Shown here: positions 36,646 through 45,846 of the stretch, piece after piece
Layout of the letters: each line of letters opens with the position of its first letter
Numbering within the stretch: the first letter of the stretch is position 1
NCBI GenBank assembly: GCA_016937155.1
Contig: JAFGWM010000068.1
Coordinates: forward strand, 1-64,000
From: Deltaproteobacteria bacterium
Lineage (GTDB): Bacteria; Myxococcota_A; Polyangia; HGW-17
DNA length: 64,000 nt
Reading direction: 5' to 3'
The notes under the pieces: generated by a model
What the model was told of the DNA's origin: nothing
Seen by the model: only the letters and a program-made list of their open reading frames with translations
The model's database searches: none
Program-made: the position numbers and the translations under genes

Positions 36646-36754
36646 TTTTGCCTCCGACCAGCTTTCTGACTTTAAAAAGCCTGAAGTGACTTTATAAGTT
36701 TCAAAAACCATCAGAGTAAAATTTATATTCCCAAAATTCAGTTGAAGGTGATTT

Positions 36755-38242
36755 TCACGTATAATCGTTTTTGAGGATCTGAGATGCGCTGATTCTACCG
36801 GATTCAAGAATGGTTGGAATTCCACTTCCCGGATGAGTACCGCCTCCTGTCAGGTAACAGTTTTCAAATTCCTCAAATTTATTGTGTGGTCTGAAATAGA
36901 GCATCTGACCGATATTATGAGCCAGATTGAAAGTAGCACCACGGTATACATTGTGATCCGATTCCCACTGGTTTGGAGTAATTATTTTTTCTTCCACAAT
37001 ATGGTCACGGATATCCCTGAGTCCCCCACGGTTTTCAACTATATCCAATATTTTTTCACGAAATTTTGCACTATGGGTATCCCAGTCAAGACGACTGAAA
37101 TTATTTGGAGCAGGAACCAGAATGTAAATGGTTGAATGTCCTTCAGGACACAGGGTTGGATCTGTTTTTACAGCATTCTGAATGTATACACTGGGGTCTT
37201 CCGAAATTTCCATGGTTCTGGTTATTTCATCCACATTTTTTTTATAATCCCCTGAAAAGATTATATTATGATGGGGAATGTCATATACTTTATCAATACC
37301 GAGATACATCATCCAGGTGGAGCAACTGTATTTCATCGAAGAGAGTTTTTCAGGTGTGTACTTGTTTTTATCCTTATTATCAACGATGTTATTCATAGCA
37401 TGAGCAAAGTCGGCGTTGATTATTACATAATCGCTGGTAACTTTTTCATCATTTTCCAATATGACCCCTGTGGCTTTTCCATTTTCCACAATAATTTTTT
37501 TCACTGCCTGATTGAGGTGAATTTCTCCACCTTCCTCTTCAACAACTTTAGCCATTGTGGAACTGAGTTGATTTAAACCCCCTTCAATGTGCCAGATCCC
37601 GAAACCATGCTCAAGATAACTGATTATGGAAAAAGTGGCAGGGCATTCCCACGGACTCATCCCAAGATATTTAGCCTGAAAAGTGAATGAAATTTTAAGA
37701 TCATCTTCCTTGAAATATTTTCCAAGATAACGGAAGAGGCTTTTGTGTCCATCCAGATAAAAAGCGGCTTTAAAGAGATTTGGATTCAGAGTTTCCCTTA
37801 TTGTGCCATAAGGTTTTTGCAGGCATGGAATAAGTTTTTCATACTTTTTCTCTTCTCTGGACATATATTTTTCATATCCCTGCCACGATCCCGGAAAAAG
37901 TTTTTCCATCTGGTTTTTCATTTTGGTTTTATTTCGAGTGGGAAAAAACTCCCTGTCATTGCTGAATGATAATCTGTACATGGGATCAAGTTCAGTGAAC
38001 TTCATATAATCGCTACTTTTTCTTCCTGTGATTTCAAATATTTCATCAACAATATGTTTCATCATCAGGAAGGTGGGCCCAATATCAAATCTGTAGTTTC
38101 CCAGTTGGAAATATCCATTTCTACCTCCAACGATTTTTTCTTTTTCATATACATCCACTTTGTAGCCTTTGGAGGCCAGAATCATTGCAGCACTAAGACC
38201 CCCTGGACCAGCCCCTATTACTGTTACAGATTTTTTTTTCAT
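36755..38242 (-). CDS. Phytoene desaturase-family oxidoreductase (CrtI type), copy 1
   Basis: 495 aa. The N-terminus is a Rossmann FAD-binding motif (VIGAGPGGLSAAMILASKGY). The C-terminus has the CrtI signature (NCYLTGGGTHPGSGIPTILE). Enzymes of this family add or move double bonds in carotenoid or similar polyenes; the exact step is not readable. The ATG at 38242 follows AAGGA at 8-nt spacing, two bases after the stop of the second CrtI-type gene. The two proteins are co-transcribed and share overall plan but are clearly diverged, so they probably act at different steps. No phytoene synthase or cyclase is in this window. Confidence 0.9.
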   Translation of the reverse strand: MKKKSVTVIGAGPGGLSAAMILASKGYKVDVYEKEKIVGGRNGYFQLGNYRFDIGPTFLMMKHIVDEIFEITGRKSSDYMKFTELDPMYRLSFSNDREFFPTRNKTKMKNQMEKLFPGSWQGYEKYMSREEKKYEKLIPCLQKPYGTIRETLNPNLFKAAFYLDGHKSLFRYLGKYFKEDDLKISFTFQAKYLGMSPWECPATFSIISYLEHGFGIWHIEGGLNQLSSTMAKVVEEEGGEIHLNQAVKKIIVENGKATGVILENDEKVTSDYVIINADFAHAMNNIVDNKDKNKYTPEKLSSMKYSCSTWMMYLGIDKVYDIPHHNIIFSGDYKKNVDEITRTMEISEDPSVYIQNAVKTDPTLCPEGHSTIYILVPAPNNFSRLDWDTHSAKFREKILDIVENRGGLRDIRDHIVEEKIITPNQWESDHNVYRGATFNLAHNIGQMLYFRPHNKFEEFENCYLTGGGTHPGSGIPTILESGRISASQILKNDYT

Positions 38243-38244
38243 GT

Positions 38245-39723
38245 TCAAAATCCTTTCATTTCCGCATCAAGTTCCTGGGCAACAAGTTGACCGCACAGTG
38301 TTACCATGGGTGTTCCAGGTCCGGGATTTGCGCTGCCACCGGTGAAGTACAGATTTTTATAAATTCTGTCCTTTCTGGGAGCTTTAAATCCAAGATTTGT
38401 TTTGAGGTCGCTGACTACCCCGTAGATTGCCCCTCGGTTGGTATTATAAAGATTCATAATATCGACAGGAGTAAGAATATTTTTATATACAATCCGCTTG
38501 CGAAGATCAACGAGCCCCATTGATTCAAGTTTTTCATAAACCCTTGTTTCAAGTTCTGAATAGTCTGGAATGGAACCATCTTCGGGAACAACCGGTACAT
38601 GAGGAAGAATTTTAATTATACTGTGCCCTTTGGGAGCAATTGTGGTGTCTGAAACAGTTGGAGAAACCAGATAAACTGTAGGATCATGAGGCAGAATACC
38701 TTTATGAAAAATACTGTTGAAATGCTTTTTTGTACTGTGGGAAAAGAAAAAATTATGATGTGCCAGTTGTTTGTATTCACCTCTTATTCCCAGATGAATA
38801 ACGAGTCCACTGCATGCAGGTCCAAATTTTTTTAAATGGCTCATCTCTTTTGGAGACGAATGCAGCAGTTTTTTGTGGGTTGGAACGACTTCAACATTTG
38901 AGACAAATGCATCTGCACTATGAAAATCACCATTTGCCAGGTTTATTCCGGAAATAGAATCACCTTTTTTTTCATATCCGGTTATTTCTGAATTCAAATG
39001 TACTTTTATTTTTAATTCTTCAAGGAGTCTGGCAAATCCTTTTGCCATATTGTATAAACCTCCTTCGACATAATAGAGTCCAAATCCCAGTTGACTCCAT
39101 GCAAGAAGATTAAGTACTCCAGGTGCATCATAGGAGGACGAACCGACATATTTTATGAAAAAACCCAACATATCCCTCAGGTATTTGTTTGATACCCTCG
39201 AATTGACACCCCGCTGCATTGGACGATAAAAATCGGTTTTTAGAATAAGATCTGTAAGTTTTTGATTTTTTATCAACTGAAAAAGTGAATCCGCACCTGT
39301 TTTAAAATAACTGTTTTCAGCGAAATTATAGAGTTTTCGGGAATATTCGAGATAACTGTACCATCCGTCTGAATTTGAAATGCCCAGTTTTCTCAGTTCC
39401 TTTTCCATTTCTCCTGAATCCGAATGAAGGTCTAGAATTGTACCGTCAGGCCAGAAGTTTCGCCACTGGGGATTTATCTGCACAAGTTTAAAGTAATCTT
39501 CCATTTTCAGATTTACTTTTCTGAAAAGGTTTTTGAAAATCTGAGGCATGATGATGATTGATGGACCAAGGTCAAATTTGAAACCTTCATTTTCATGGAT
39601 ATTAAGCCTGCCACCAATGTGGCTGTTTTTTTCAAATATTTCCACATCATACCCTAGACTTTTTAAGGATATGGCGGTGCTGATGCCTCCAAGTCCTGCT
39701 CCTGCGATAATAATTTTTTTCAT
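38245..39723 (-). CDS. Phytoene desaturase-family oxidoreductase (CrtI type), copy 2
   Basis: 492 aa. Dinucleotide motif IAGAGLGGISTAISLKSLGY at the start; C-terminal signature LYFTGGSANPGPGTPMVTLC. GGAG lies upstream of the ATG. Myxobacteria use more than one CrtI-type desaturase in carotenoid synthesis, so a tandem pair fits a carotenoid or polyene locus. It is placed between an ABC exporter and the other CrtI-type gene, 22 bp after the exporter permease. The transporter might move the product or a precursor, though such clusters can be incidental. Confidence 0.9.
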   Translation of the reverse strand: MKKIIIAGAGLGGISTAISLKSLGYDVEIFEKNSHIGGRLNIHENEGFKFDLGPSIIIMPQIFKNLFRKVNLKMEDYFKLVQINPQWRNFWPDGTILDLHSDSGEMEKELRKLGISNSDGWYSYLEYSRKLYNFAENSYFKTGADSLFQLIKNQKLTDLILKTDFYRPMQRGVNSRVSNKYLRDMLGFFIKYVGSSSYDAPGVLNLLAWSQLGFGLYYVEGGLYNMAKGFARLLEELKIKVHLNSEITGYEKKGDSISGINLANGDFHSADAFVSNVEVVPTHKKLLHSSPKEMSHLKKFGPACSGLVIHLGIRGEYKQLAHHNFFFSHSTKKHFNSIFHKGILPHDPTVYLVSPTVSDTTIAPKGHSIIKILPHVPVVPEDGSIPDYSELETRVYEKLESMGLVDLRKRIVYKNILTPVDIMNLYNTNRGAIYGVVSDLKTNLGFKAPRKDRIYKNLYFTGGSANPGPGTPMVTLCGQLVAQELDAEMKGF

Positions 39724-39745
39724 TCTATTCTCCGGGTGGTTGAGG

Positions 39746-40987
39746 TTATTTCTCCAGAGATTTTTTCAAAACTGCTGAACCTACGATAAAACAAAGTATT
39801 CCTGTAATCAATAGAAAGAATGTCTGTGGTAAGACTTCAGTAAATGTACTATTCCGCCATGCAGACGCTTCCAGAATTTTTATTGCCCAGCCGACGGGGG
39901 AATATAACGTGACTTCCGACATCCATTCAGGCATAAAATGGACGGGAATCATTCCACCTCCAAGCATGGCCAAAAGCATGAAAACTGACCATGTCAGCCC
40001 ACTTGCACTTTGCTCAGTTTTTGCAAAGGATGATACAAAAAGCATCATTCCCGAAAAAGAAAAGGACATCAGTATGGCGTAAACTGCAAACCAGACCACC
40101 TGAGTGATCACTGTGGAGAAAATAAAGGTAGAAATAAATGTCATTACAAATATCACCATTAAAATAGTGATCATGCTTCCAAGTAGTTTTCCTGATATGA
40201 TCTGCCATAGAGAAACCGGTGCAGCTCTGATTCTGGCAAGGGTGCCATTGTTTTTTTCATTGACAAAACTAACTGCGAAAACAGCAGTTGCACCAATGAT
40301 TCCCCAGATGATTCCCTGAGGGAATGAAATATCAAAGGGACCCGGTGAAGACTGGTCAGGTTTTGATATAACAGATGAGGGGATACTGAACATCAACCCC
40401 GGGGAATTATGTTTTCTGAAAAGTGGAAGTATCTGCTGTGTCTGATCGAACCATTGATTCACTGTGTCAGATACTAAAGGGGTGGAACCGAAAGTTTTTG
40501 TGAACCGTTTTCTGATAACTGAAATATGTTCAGGAAGTCCCAAAAGCCAGAAGTTGTAGAATTCCTTCAGAAGCAATCCCTGAAGCATTTGAGAAACATA
40601 AATTTTAGAGGGATCATATTCCATTGAAATACCAGGTCTGGATTTAAAAATACTTTCCGGAAGGTTTGCTCCAAAGTTTTTTTCTATTTTCAGCAAAACA
40701 GGAATTTTTCCATTACCTACATTATTACGTGCAGTTATAAGATTTTTTTCTAAAATTTCCAGAGATGGGTTTTTTCTTAAATTCTTAATAAATTCTGCGC
40801 TGCGATCCGATTTGTCGTTATCAACCACAACGAGTACTGTTTTTTTTGCTCCTCCTGAGAATCCTCCGAAAAATCCGCCAAAAAGTACTGCATAGATCAC
40901 CGGGAACAGAAATATGAAAAAGACTCCACTTTTGTCTCTGAAAATTAATTTAAGATCCTTAACTGCTATGGAAAATATAATCTTCAT
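39746..40987 (-). CDS. ABC-2 type transporter permease
   Basis: 413 aa. One helix near the N-terminus (VFFIFLFPVIYAVLFGG), a large extracytoplasmic domain of about 180 residues, then five or so helices from about 245 onward (IIWGIIGATAVFAVSFV, LAMLGGGMIPVHFM). This is the plan of ABC-2 export permeases for drugs, lipids or natural products. The ATPase gene stops one base upstream, so the two form a transporter. The exported compound cannot be read; the adjacent CrtI-type genes make a pigment or lipid a reasonable guess. Confidence 0.9.
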   Translation of the reverse strand: MKIIFSIAVKDLKLIFRDKSGVFFIFLFPVIYAVLFGGFFGGFSGGAKKTVLVVVDNDKSDRSAEFIKNLRKNPSLEILEKNLITARNNVGNGKIPVLLKIEKNFGANLPESIFKSRPGISMEYDPSKIYVSQMLQGLLLKEFYNFWLLGLPEHISVIRKRFTKTFGSTPLVSDTVNQWFDQTQQILPLFRKHNSPGLMFSIPSSVISKPDQSSPGPFDISFPQGIIWGIIGATAVFAVSFVNEKNNGTLARIRAAPVSLWQIISGKLLGSMITILMVIFVMTFISTFIFSTVITQVVWFAVYAILMSFSFSGMMLFVSSFAKTEQSASGLTWSVFMLLAMLGGGMIPVHFMPEWMSEVTLYSPVGWAIKILEASAWRNSTFTEVLPQTFFLLITGILCFIVGSAVLKKSLEK

Positions 40988-40988
40988 G

Positions 40989-41834
40989 CTAATCCCTGAT
41001 CTTTTTTCCTGTTAAATCCAGAAAGACATCCTCGAGAGTTTTTTCTCTAATCTGAAACGATTTGAATTTATTATTTTTCTGAAGTTTCTCAAGTTCCTTG
41101 ACCGGATCATCTGTTTTTATGGAAATTGTCTGATTTCCAATTACCGCCTCAATAACTGTTTTGTCCAATCTGTTATGGATTAGGTTGCTGACTGAATCCA
41201 GTGCAATTATTTCGCCTGCATCAATAATTACGACATTTTTACAGAGTTTTTGTGCCTCCTCCATGTAATGAGTGGTATAAATGATTGTTTTACCCTCTTT
41301 GTTAAGTTCCTGGATGTTTTCAAAAATTCTGTTTCTGCTTTGGGGATCAACACCCACAGTGGGTTCGTCCAGAATAATCAATTCAGGATCATGCAGCAGG
41401 GCACAGCCAATGTTAAGTCTGCGTTTCATTCCCCCACTAAATTTTCCAGCCGGCTGATTTTTTTTCCTCTCAAGCCCGGTCATCGAGAGAGCTTTTGATA
41501 TTCTGGATTTAAGCAGTTTTTGCGGAACTCCGTTAATCCTCCCGAAAAACCTCAGATTCTCAAGTGCGGTTAGCTCATTGTAAATAGCAAGAGACTGTGG
41601 GACATAACCAATGGCTTTTCTGGTTTCAGAATTTGAGGGATCTTTTCCCCCACATATAAGAATTTCACCTTCTGTGGGCTTGAGAAGACCACATATCATG
41701 TTTATTGATGTGCTTTTTCCGGCTCCGTTTGGTCCAAGAAAACCAAATATTTCTCCAGTGTTAACGTGTAAAGTAATGTTATTTACCGCTGTAAAGGATG
41801 AAAATACTTTTGTGATATTTTTCAGTTGAAGCAT
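40989..41834 (-). CDS. ABC transporter ATP-binding protein
   Basis: 281 aa. Walker A GPNGAGKST, the ABC signature FSGGMKRRLNIG, Walker B LIILDEPTVGVDP and switch His in TTHYMEE are all present. The C-terminal ~70 residues fit the accessory tail of ABC-2 exporters. The ATG at 41834 is preferred, with GGAG 6 nt upstream; an in-frame ATG at 41846 has no such site. It drives the permease at 39746-40987, and is the first gene of the ABC/CrtI-type operon. Confidence 0.92.
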   Translation of the reverse strand: MLQLKNITKVFSSFTAVNNITLHVNTGEIFGFLGPNGAGKSTSINMICGLLKPTEGEILICGGKDPSNSETRKAIGYVPQSLAIYNELTALENLRFFGRINGVPQKLLKSRISKALSMTGLERKKNQPAGKFSGGMKRRLNIGCALLHDPELIILDEPTVGVDPQSRNRIFENIQELNKEGKTIIYTTHYMEEAQKLCKNVVIIDAGEIIALDSVSNLIHNRLDKTVIEAVIGNQTISIKTDDPVKELEKLQKNNKFKSFQIREKTLEDVFLDLTGKKIRD

Positions 41835-41918
41835 CTGAAACTCCATTATAAGTGACGAGAAAAAATAACATAATATTCTTATTGGAATAAATAGTTTATG
41901 GAAGATACAGTGGTTATA

Positions 41919-41927
41919 TGCTAAAAT
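41919..41927 (+). promoter_or_regulatory. Possible extended -10 element
   Basis: TGCTAAAAT fits an extended -10 box (TGn followed by TAAAAT), 45 bp before the ATG of the MopE-motif lipoprotein. No strong -35 box lies 17 bp upstream, which extended -10 promoters can tolerate. Confidence 0.3.
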
Positions 41928-41971
41928 CTCGCATTGCAGCCTTGATTATTCAGGTTAGTTAAGGAGAAGAC

Positions 41972-43570
41972 ATGAAACATATTTCTCTATTTTTCACCGG
42001 TTTGCTGGTTCTCAGTATTTCTGTTTCAGGGTGTGATCCTGATACTGCAAATCAGAGTAACAACACTTCCAACAATCTGGTAAATAATTCCACAAATAAT
42101 ATCACCAATAATTCCACGAACAACACCACAAATAATATCACAAATGAGATATGTGATGACGGTTATGATAATGATCAGGATGGTATGGCAGACTGCGATG
42201 ATCTTGACTGCATAGGTTTTCAGGGTTGTCAGAGTAATAATCAGAATGATGCCGGTGACGTTACAGACACAAATCCATGGGAATTTGATGCTGATGCCGG
42301 TGACTGTCCTCCTGAAATGATTGCAGAATGCACCGATCCGATTCCTTCCGGATGTGGCAGCGCTGAAATAGCTGATAACGGACTGGATGATAACTGTAAT
42401 GGTGAGATTGATGAGAACACAAATTCATGTACACCAGGCGATGTTAGACCATGTTTCTTGGGACCACCAAACAGAAGAAACGTTGGTGCCTGTGTTGATG
42501 GTCAGCAGCTGTGTGTGAGAGTTGGTGGTGAGTTCGGAGTATGGGGAGACTGCGAGGGTGGTATATCTCCTTCTCCGGAAACCTGTGACGGACTTGATAA
42601 TGACTGTAACGGTTGTACTGATGATGGCCTTTGCTGTTCTCCACCTATTTTGTGTCCAACTTCAGATCATGAGTCACTTCAGGGTGCTCAGCCGTTTAAT
42701 GATTTTGTACTGGACGGTGGTGATTTCTATACAGGAACAGCCGTAAGATGGGAATGGACTATTTCAAATGGTCCCTGCGATGAGGTTCTCGGTGTGAGAT
42801 CCTTCACAGTAAACGGTCAGACTGGATTGAATTATGTTGCTGACACTCAGGAAGTAACATTCAACTTCAAGCTTTCCGGATGGTACAACATTACCATGAG
42901 GGTATACTACAATGAAACAGAGTACTACGAGTGTGTTTTTGTACTGAAAGTCTGGGGTCCGGGATTGAGAGTGGAGAACTGCTGGGATACATCAGGTGAC
43001 GCAGATGTTGATCTTCATCTTATGAAAGAGGGACTGGGGACTTCCTGGTGTGGAGCTGAGGATTGTCGCTTTTCCAACTGTAAAGGAAATAACTGGAGTC
43101 ATTCCGACTGGAGCGAATCCGACAGTGATATAAGCATGTGTATCGACACCACATATGGATCTGATTTTAATGATGATTTTGGGGTATGTAAAAATCCTCG
43201 TCTGGATATAGATAATATTTCCACCATTGGAATTCCCGAAAACATTAATGTGGATTACCCCACAGATGGTCAGACATACCGTATTGGTGTACATTACTAC
43301 AGTGATGACTATTTTAATCCTTCAATGGTTACTCATCCTGTTGTGAATATTTACTGTGATGGTCAGCGAATCGCCACTTATGGGTATCCTACTGCAAATG
43401 AAGTTGAGTTCACTACAGCAAGTGGAACCTGTTCAAGTGCTGATCTTTGGCGTGTTGCAGATGTTCTCACCGAAGTTGATTCTGCAACCGGTGCAGTAAC
43501 CTGTACTGTTGACTCCCTTACAGATGGTTCCGGTGATCCCTACATCACCCAAAATTCCAGTGCATACTAA
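41972..43570 (+). CDS. Lipoprotein with Asn/Thr linker and MopE-type motifs
   Basis: 532 aa. AAGGAGA precedes the ATG. The lipobox is SVSGC, with Cys21 lipidated and Asp at +2. An Asn/Thr/Ser linker at about 27-60 contains NNST and NNTT repeats. Cys/Asp-rich motifs of MopE type follow: CDDGYDNDQDGMADCDD, DNGLDDNCNGEIDEN and CDGLDNDCNGCTDDG. Proteins with these motifs are proposed to bind metal and are common on myxobacterial surfaces. From about 245 the protein is beta-rich, including WDTSGDADVDLHLM, a start found in some adhesin-like domains. The next lipoprotein gene follows after 37 bp. Likely a surface-exposed binding or structural protein. Confidence 0.85.
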   Translation: MKHISLFFTGLLVLSISVSGCDPDTANQSNNTSNNLVNNSTNNITNNSTNNTTNNITNEICDDGYDNDQDGMADCDDLDCIGFQGCQSNNQNDAGDVTDTNPWEFDADAGDCPPEMIAECTDPIPSGCGSAEIADNGLDDNCNGEIDENTNSCTPGDVRPCFLGPPNRRNVGACVDGQQLCVRVGGEFGVWGDCEGGISPSPETCDGLDNDCNGCTDDGLCCSPPILCPTSDHESLQGAQPFNDFVLDGGDFYTGTAVRWEWTISNGPCDEVLGVRSFTVNGQTGLNYVADTQEVTFNFKLSGWYNITMRVYYNETEYYECVFVLKVWGPGLRVENCWDTSGDADVDLHLMKEGLGTSWCGAEDCRFSNCKGNNWSHSDWSESDSDISMCIDTTYGSDFNDDFGVCKNPRLDIDNISTIGIPENINVDYPTDGQTYRIGVHYYSDDYFNPSMVTHPVVNIYCDGQRIATYGYPTANEVEFTTASGTCSSADLWRVADVLTEVDSATGAVTCTVDSLTDGSGDPYITQNSSAY

Positions 43571-43607
43571 TCAATTATATATATGTTTGAAAACAGGAGG
43601 TTAGACA

Positions 43608-45446
43608 ATGTTTAGATCATTGTTTTTAGCTGTTTTATTTTTATCTCTCTATGGCTGTGCTGAATCAAGTTCAGGTGGCAGTTGTGGAAATAATGTTCTT
43701 GATGGGGTTGAGGAGTGTGATGGAGCTGATTTCGGGTTAAGAAGCTGTATGGGATACGGCTACAATGCGGGTACTCTCATATGTAATGATAACTGCACTG
43801 TCAGTGTGGAGGGATGCTATGATGTAGTCTGTGGCGATTCTTACGCCGAGGGGGATGAGGAATGCGATAGAGATGATATGGCTGGTGAAAGTTGCGCTAC
43901 ACTGGGATATGAAGGAGGAATACTTAAGTGTGAGGATAACTGTGTTTATGATGAAAGCAGTTGCACGGAGTATCCTTTGTGTGGGGATGACATAATCTCT
44001 GAATCCGAGGAATGTGAACTTGGTGATGATGGGTCAATTGACTGTGAATCTCTTGGCTACTATTCCGGAACAGCTTCATGTGGTGAAAATTGTTTATGGG
44101 ATATATCTTTGTGTGAGAGATGTGGTGACAATGTAATTCAGTCGGAGCTGGAGGAATGTGATAATGACTCTCTTGGAACTGCTCAGTGTCTTTCTCTCAC
44201 AGGGGTTGATGGCACTATTTCATGCACTAGCAAATGCATGTACAGTTATCTGAATTGCAATGAAGTTACTCAGATGGGTACTAATCTTGATGATACCGCT
44301 GTGGCAATGGCTGTTACTTCTGAGGGGGATCTGATTATTACAGGAACAACTGAAGGCTCCATGGATGGTGAAATGTCAAATGGAGGATCTGATATATTTG
44401 TCAGAAAAATCTCTTCAGATGGAAGTCATATATGGACAGTGCATCTTGGGGGTGAAGGAAATGAAATTTCTGGTGGTGTAAGCATTGATAGTTCAGGAAA
44501 TATTATAATAACCGGATACAGCGATGGAGCATTTAACGGAATGGATAATTCCGGATATGAGGATATTTTACTGGCATCCCTTGATAGCAACGGAGGATTA
44601 AACTGGGGAATTCTCCATGGGACAGTTGTGGGGGATTACGGCGAAAAGGTAGCTGTGGATGGGGAAAACAATATTTATGTCACCGGTTATACCTATGGCG
44701 ATCTTGATAGTAAAACAAACAATGGAGAAATAGATATTTTTGTAATGAAATTCACAACTTCCGGTGAGCATCAGTGGACCACACTGATTGGAACACCTGA
44801 GAATGATTATGCAAACTCCATACTTGTTGATTCTACAGGTAATTCATGGATCAGTGGTTATACTGCAGGTGATCTGGACAATACAAATTCCGGTGGAAAT
44901 GATGCTCTAATCATGAAACTGAATCGGAGTGGAATTGTTCTGTGGATGACGCAGTTTGGCAGTTTTGAAAATGATGGTGCAAATGACATTTATGTCGATG
45001 CATCGGGAATTATATGGGTAACTGGCTATACTGCAGGTGATCTGTATGGAAACACCACCCTTGGCGGTTATGATGCATTTATTTCAAAGCATGGCTCCAC
45101 CGGTCTTTTAATTTCAATTAAACAGTTTGGAACACCTGAAAATGATTATGGAAATACAATTTCAGGAAATGAAAATCACATTTTTGTGGGAAGCATGAGC
45201 AGTGGAGATACTGATATTTGGACTCATCAGGGGAATGGAGATGTAATGCTCAATGCCTTTGATACAGGATTGAATCAGGAAACAGAAATCAGAAGCATGG
45301 GAACTTCATCTGAAGATAAAATTACTGACTCTGCCATTGACTCTCAGGGTAATGTATATCTGCTGGGAAATACTTCTTCAAGTCTGGGGGATAACTGGTC
45401 TGGAGGAAGTGATGTGTTTCTGATTCACTGGGCAGGTAAATACTAG
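43608..45446 (+). CDS. Lipoprotein with Cys-rich head and SBBP-type beta-propeller
   Basis: 612 aa with AGGAGG 6 nt before the ATG. Lipobox SLYGC, with Cys17 lipidated. Residues about 25-220 hold four Cys-rich repeats of the type CGDxxxxxxEECD, each followed by a second Cys pair (SLGYYSGTASCGENC). The rest is a propeller with repeats such as GNIIITGYSDGAFNG, NNIYVTGYTYGDLD and IIWVTGYTAGDLYG, which match SBBP repeats, about seven blades. It is probably displayed on the outer membrane. The convergent small gene ends 2 bp after its stop. Confidence 0.88.
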   Translation: MFRSLFLAVLFLSLYGCAESSSGGSCGNNVLDGVEECDGADFGLRSCMGYGYNAGTLICNDNCTVSVEGCYDVVCGDSYAEGDEECDRDDMAGESCATLGYEGGILKCEDNCVYDESSCTEYPLCGDDIISESEECELGDDGSIDCESLGYYSGTASCGENCLWDISLCERCGDNVIQSELEECDNDSLGTAQCLSLTGVDGTISCTSKCMYSYLNCNEVTQMGTNLDDTAVAMAVTSEGDLIITGTTEGSMDGEMSNGGSDIFVRKISSDGSHIWTVHLGGEGNEISGGVSIDSSGNIIITGYSDGAFNGMDNSGYEDILLASLDSNGGLNWGILHGTVVGDYGEKVAVDGENNIYVTGYTYGDLDSKTNNGEIDIFVMKFTTSGEHQWTTLIGTPENDYANSILVDSTGNSWISGYTAGDLDNTNSGGNDALIMKLNRSGIVLWMTQFGSFENDGANDIYVDASGIIWVTGYTAGDLYGNTTLGGYDAFISKHGSTGLLISIKQFGTPENDYGNTISGNENHIFVGSMSSGDTDIWTHQGNGDVMLNAFDTGLNQETEIRSMGTSSEDKITDSAIDSQGNVYLLGNTSSSLGDNWSGGSDVFLIHWAGKY

Positions 45447-45448
45447 GA

Positions 45449-45721
45449 TTAACTTTTCTGAATCCTCAGTTTGTCCGAGGGACATTTATCCTTAAAGAAA
45501 GTCTCAACCGAATATTTATTTTCTCCCATAAATTCACATACCGTTGGATTTCTACCCCACAGCTTCATCTGTATTGTTCCTAGGGTGGAATGTTTGAGTA
45601 TCACTACAGTGAATTGTGGCGGTTCACTGATCAGTATTCTTTCCAGTTTTAAATTTCTGACACAAGGAAGCTGTTTTTTGGCTTTTCTCTGCTCACAACT
45701 GAATTTTTTCAATGGTCCCAT
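45449..45721 (-). CDS. Small basic protein of unknown function (90 aa)
   Basis: The ATG at 45721 has GAGGGG about 10 nt upstream; a longer frame to 45763 lacks a site. The protein is basic (LKKFSCEQRKAKKQ) with a central beta-rich part (ILISEPPQFTVVILKH) and four cysteines. It has no signal peptide. No family was recognised. It lies downstream of the FAN1-like gene on the same strand and ends 2 bp from the convergent lipoprotein gene, as other convergent pairs here do. An overlapping plus-strand frame looks less like protein. Confidence 0.5.
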   Translation of the reverse strand: MGPLKKFSCEQRKAKKQLPCVRNLKLERILISEPPQFTVVILKHSTLGTIQMKLWGRNPTVCEFMGENKYSVETFFKDKCPSDKLRIQKS

Positions 45722-45846
45722 ATTTTCATTACCCCTCTTTATTATCCGCAGTTTATGCTGCATGTTTCATATTTTTTGTAATATTCAGGAAACCACAACA
45801 TTCATTAGGGGTAGGGCGCGTCGTGCCTATTTAAAAAATGATTTTT

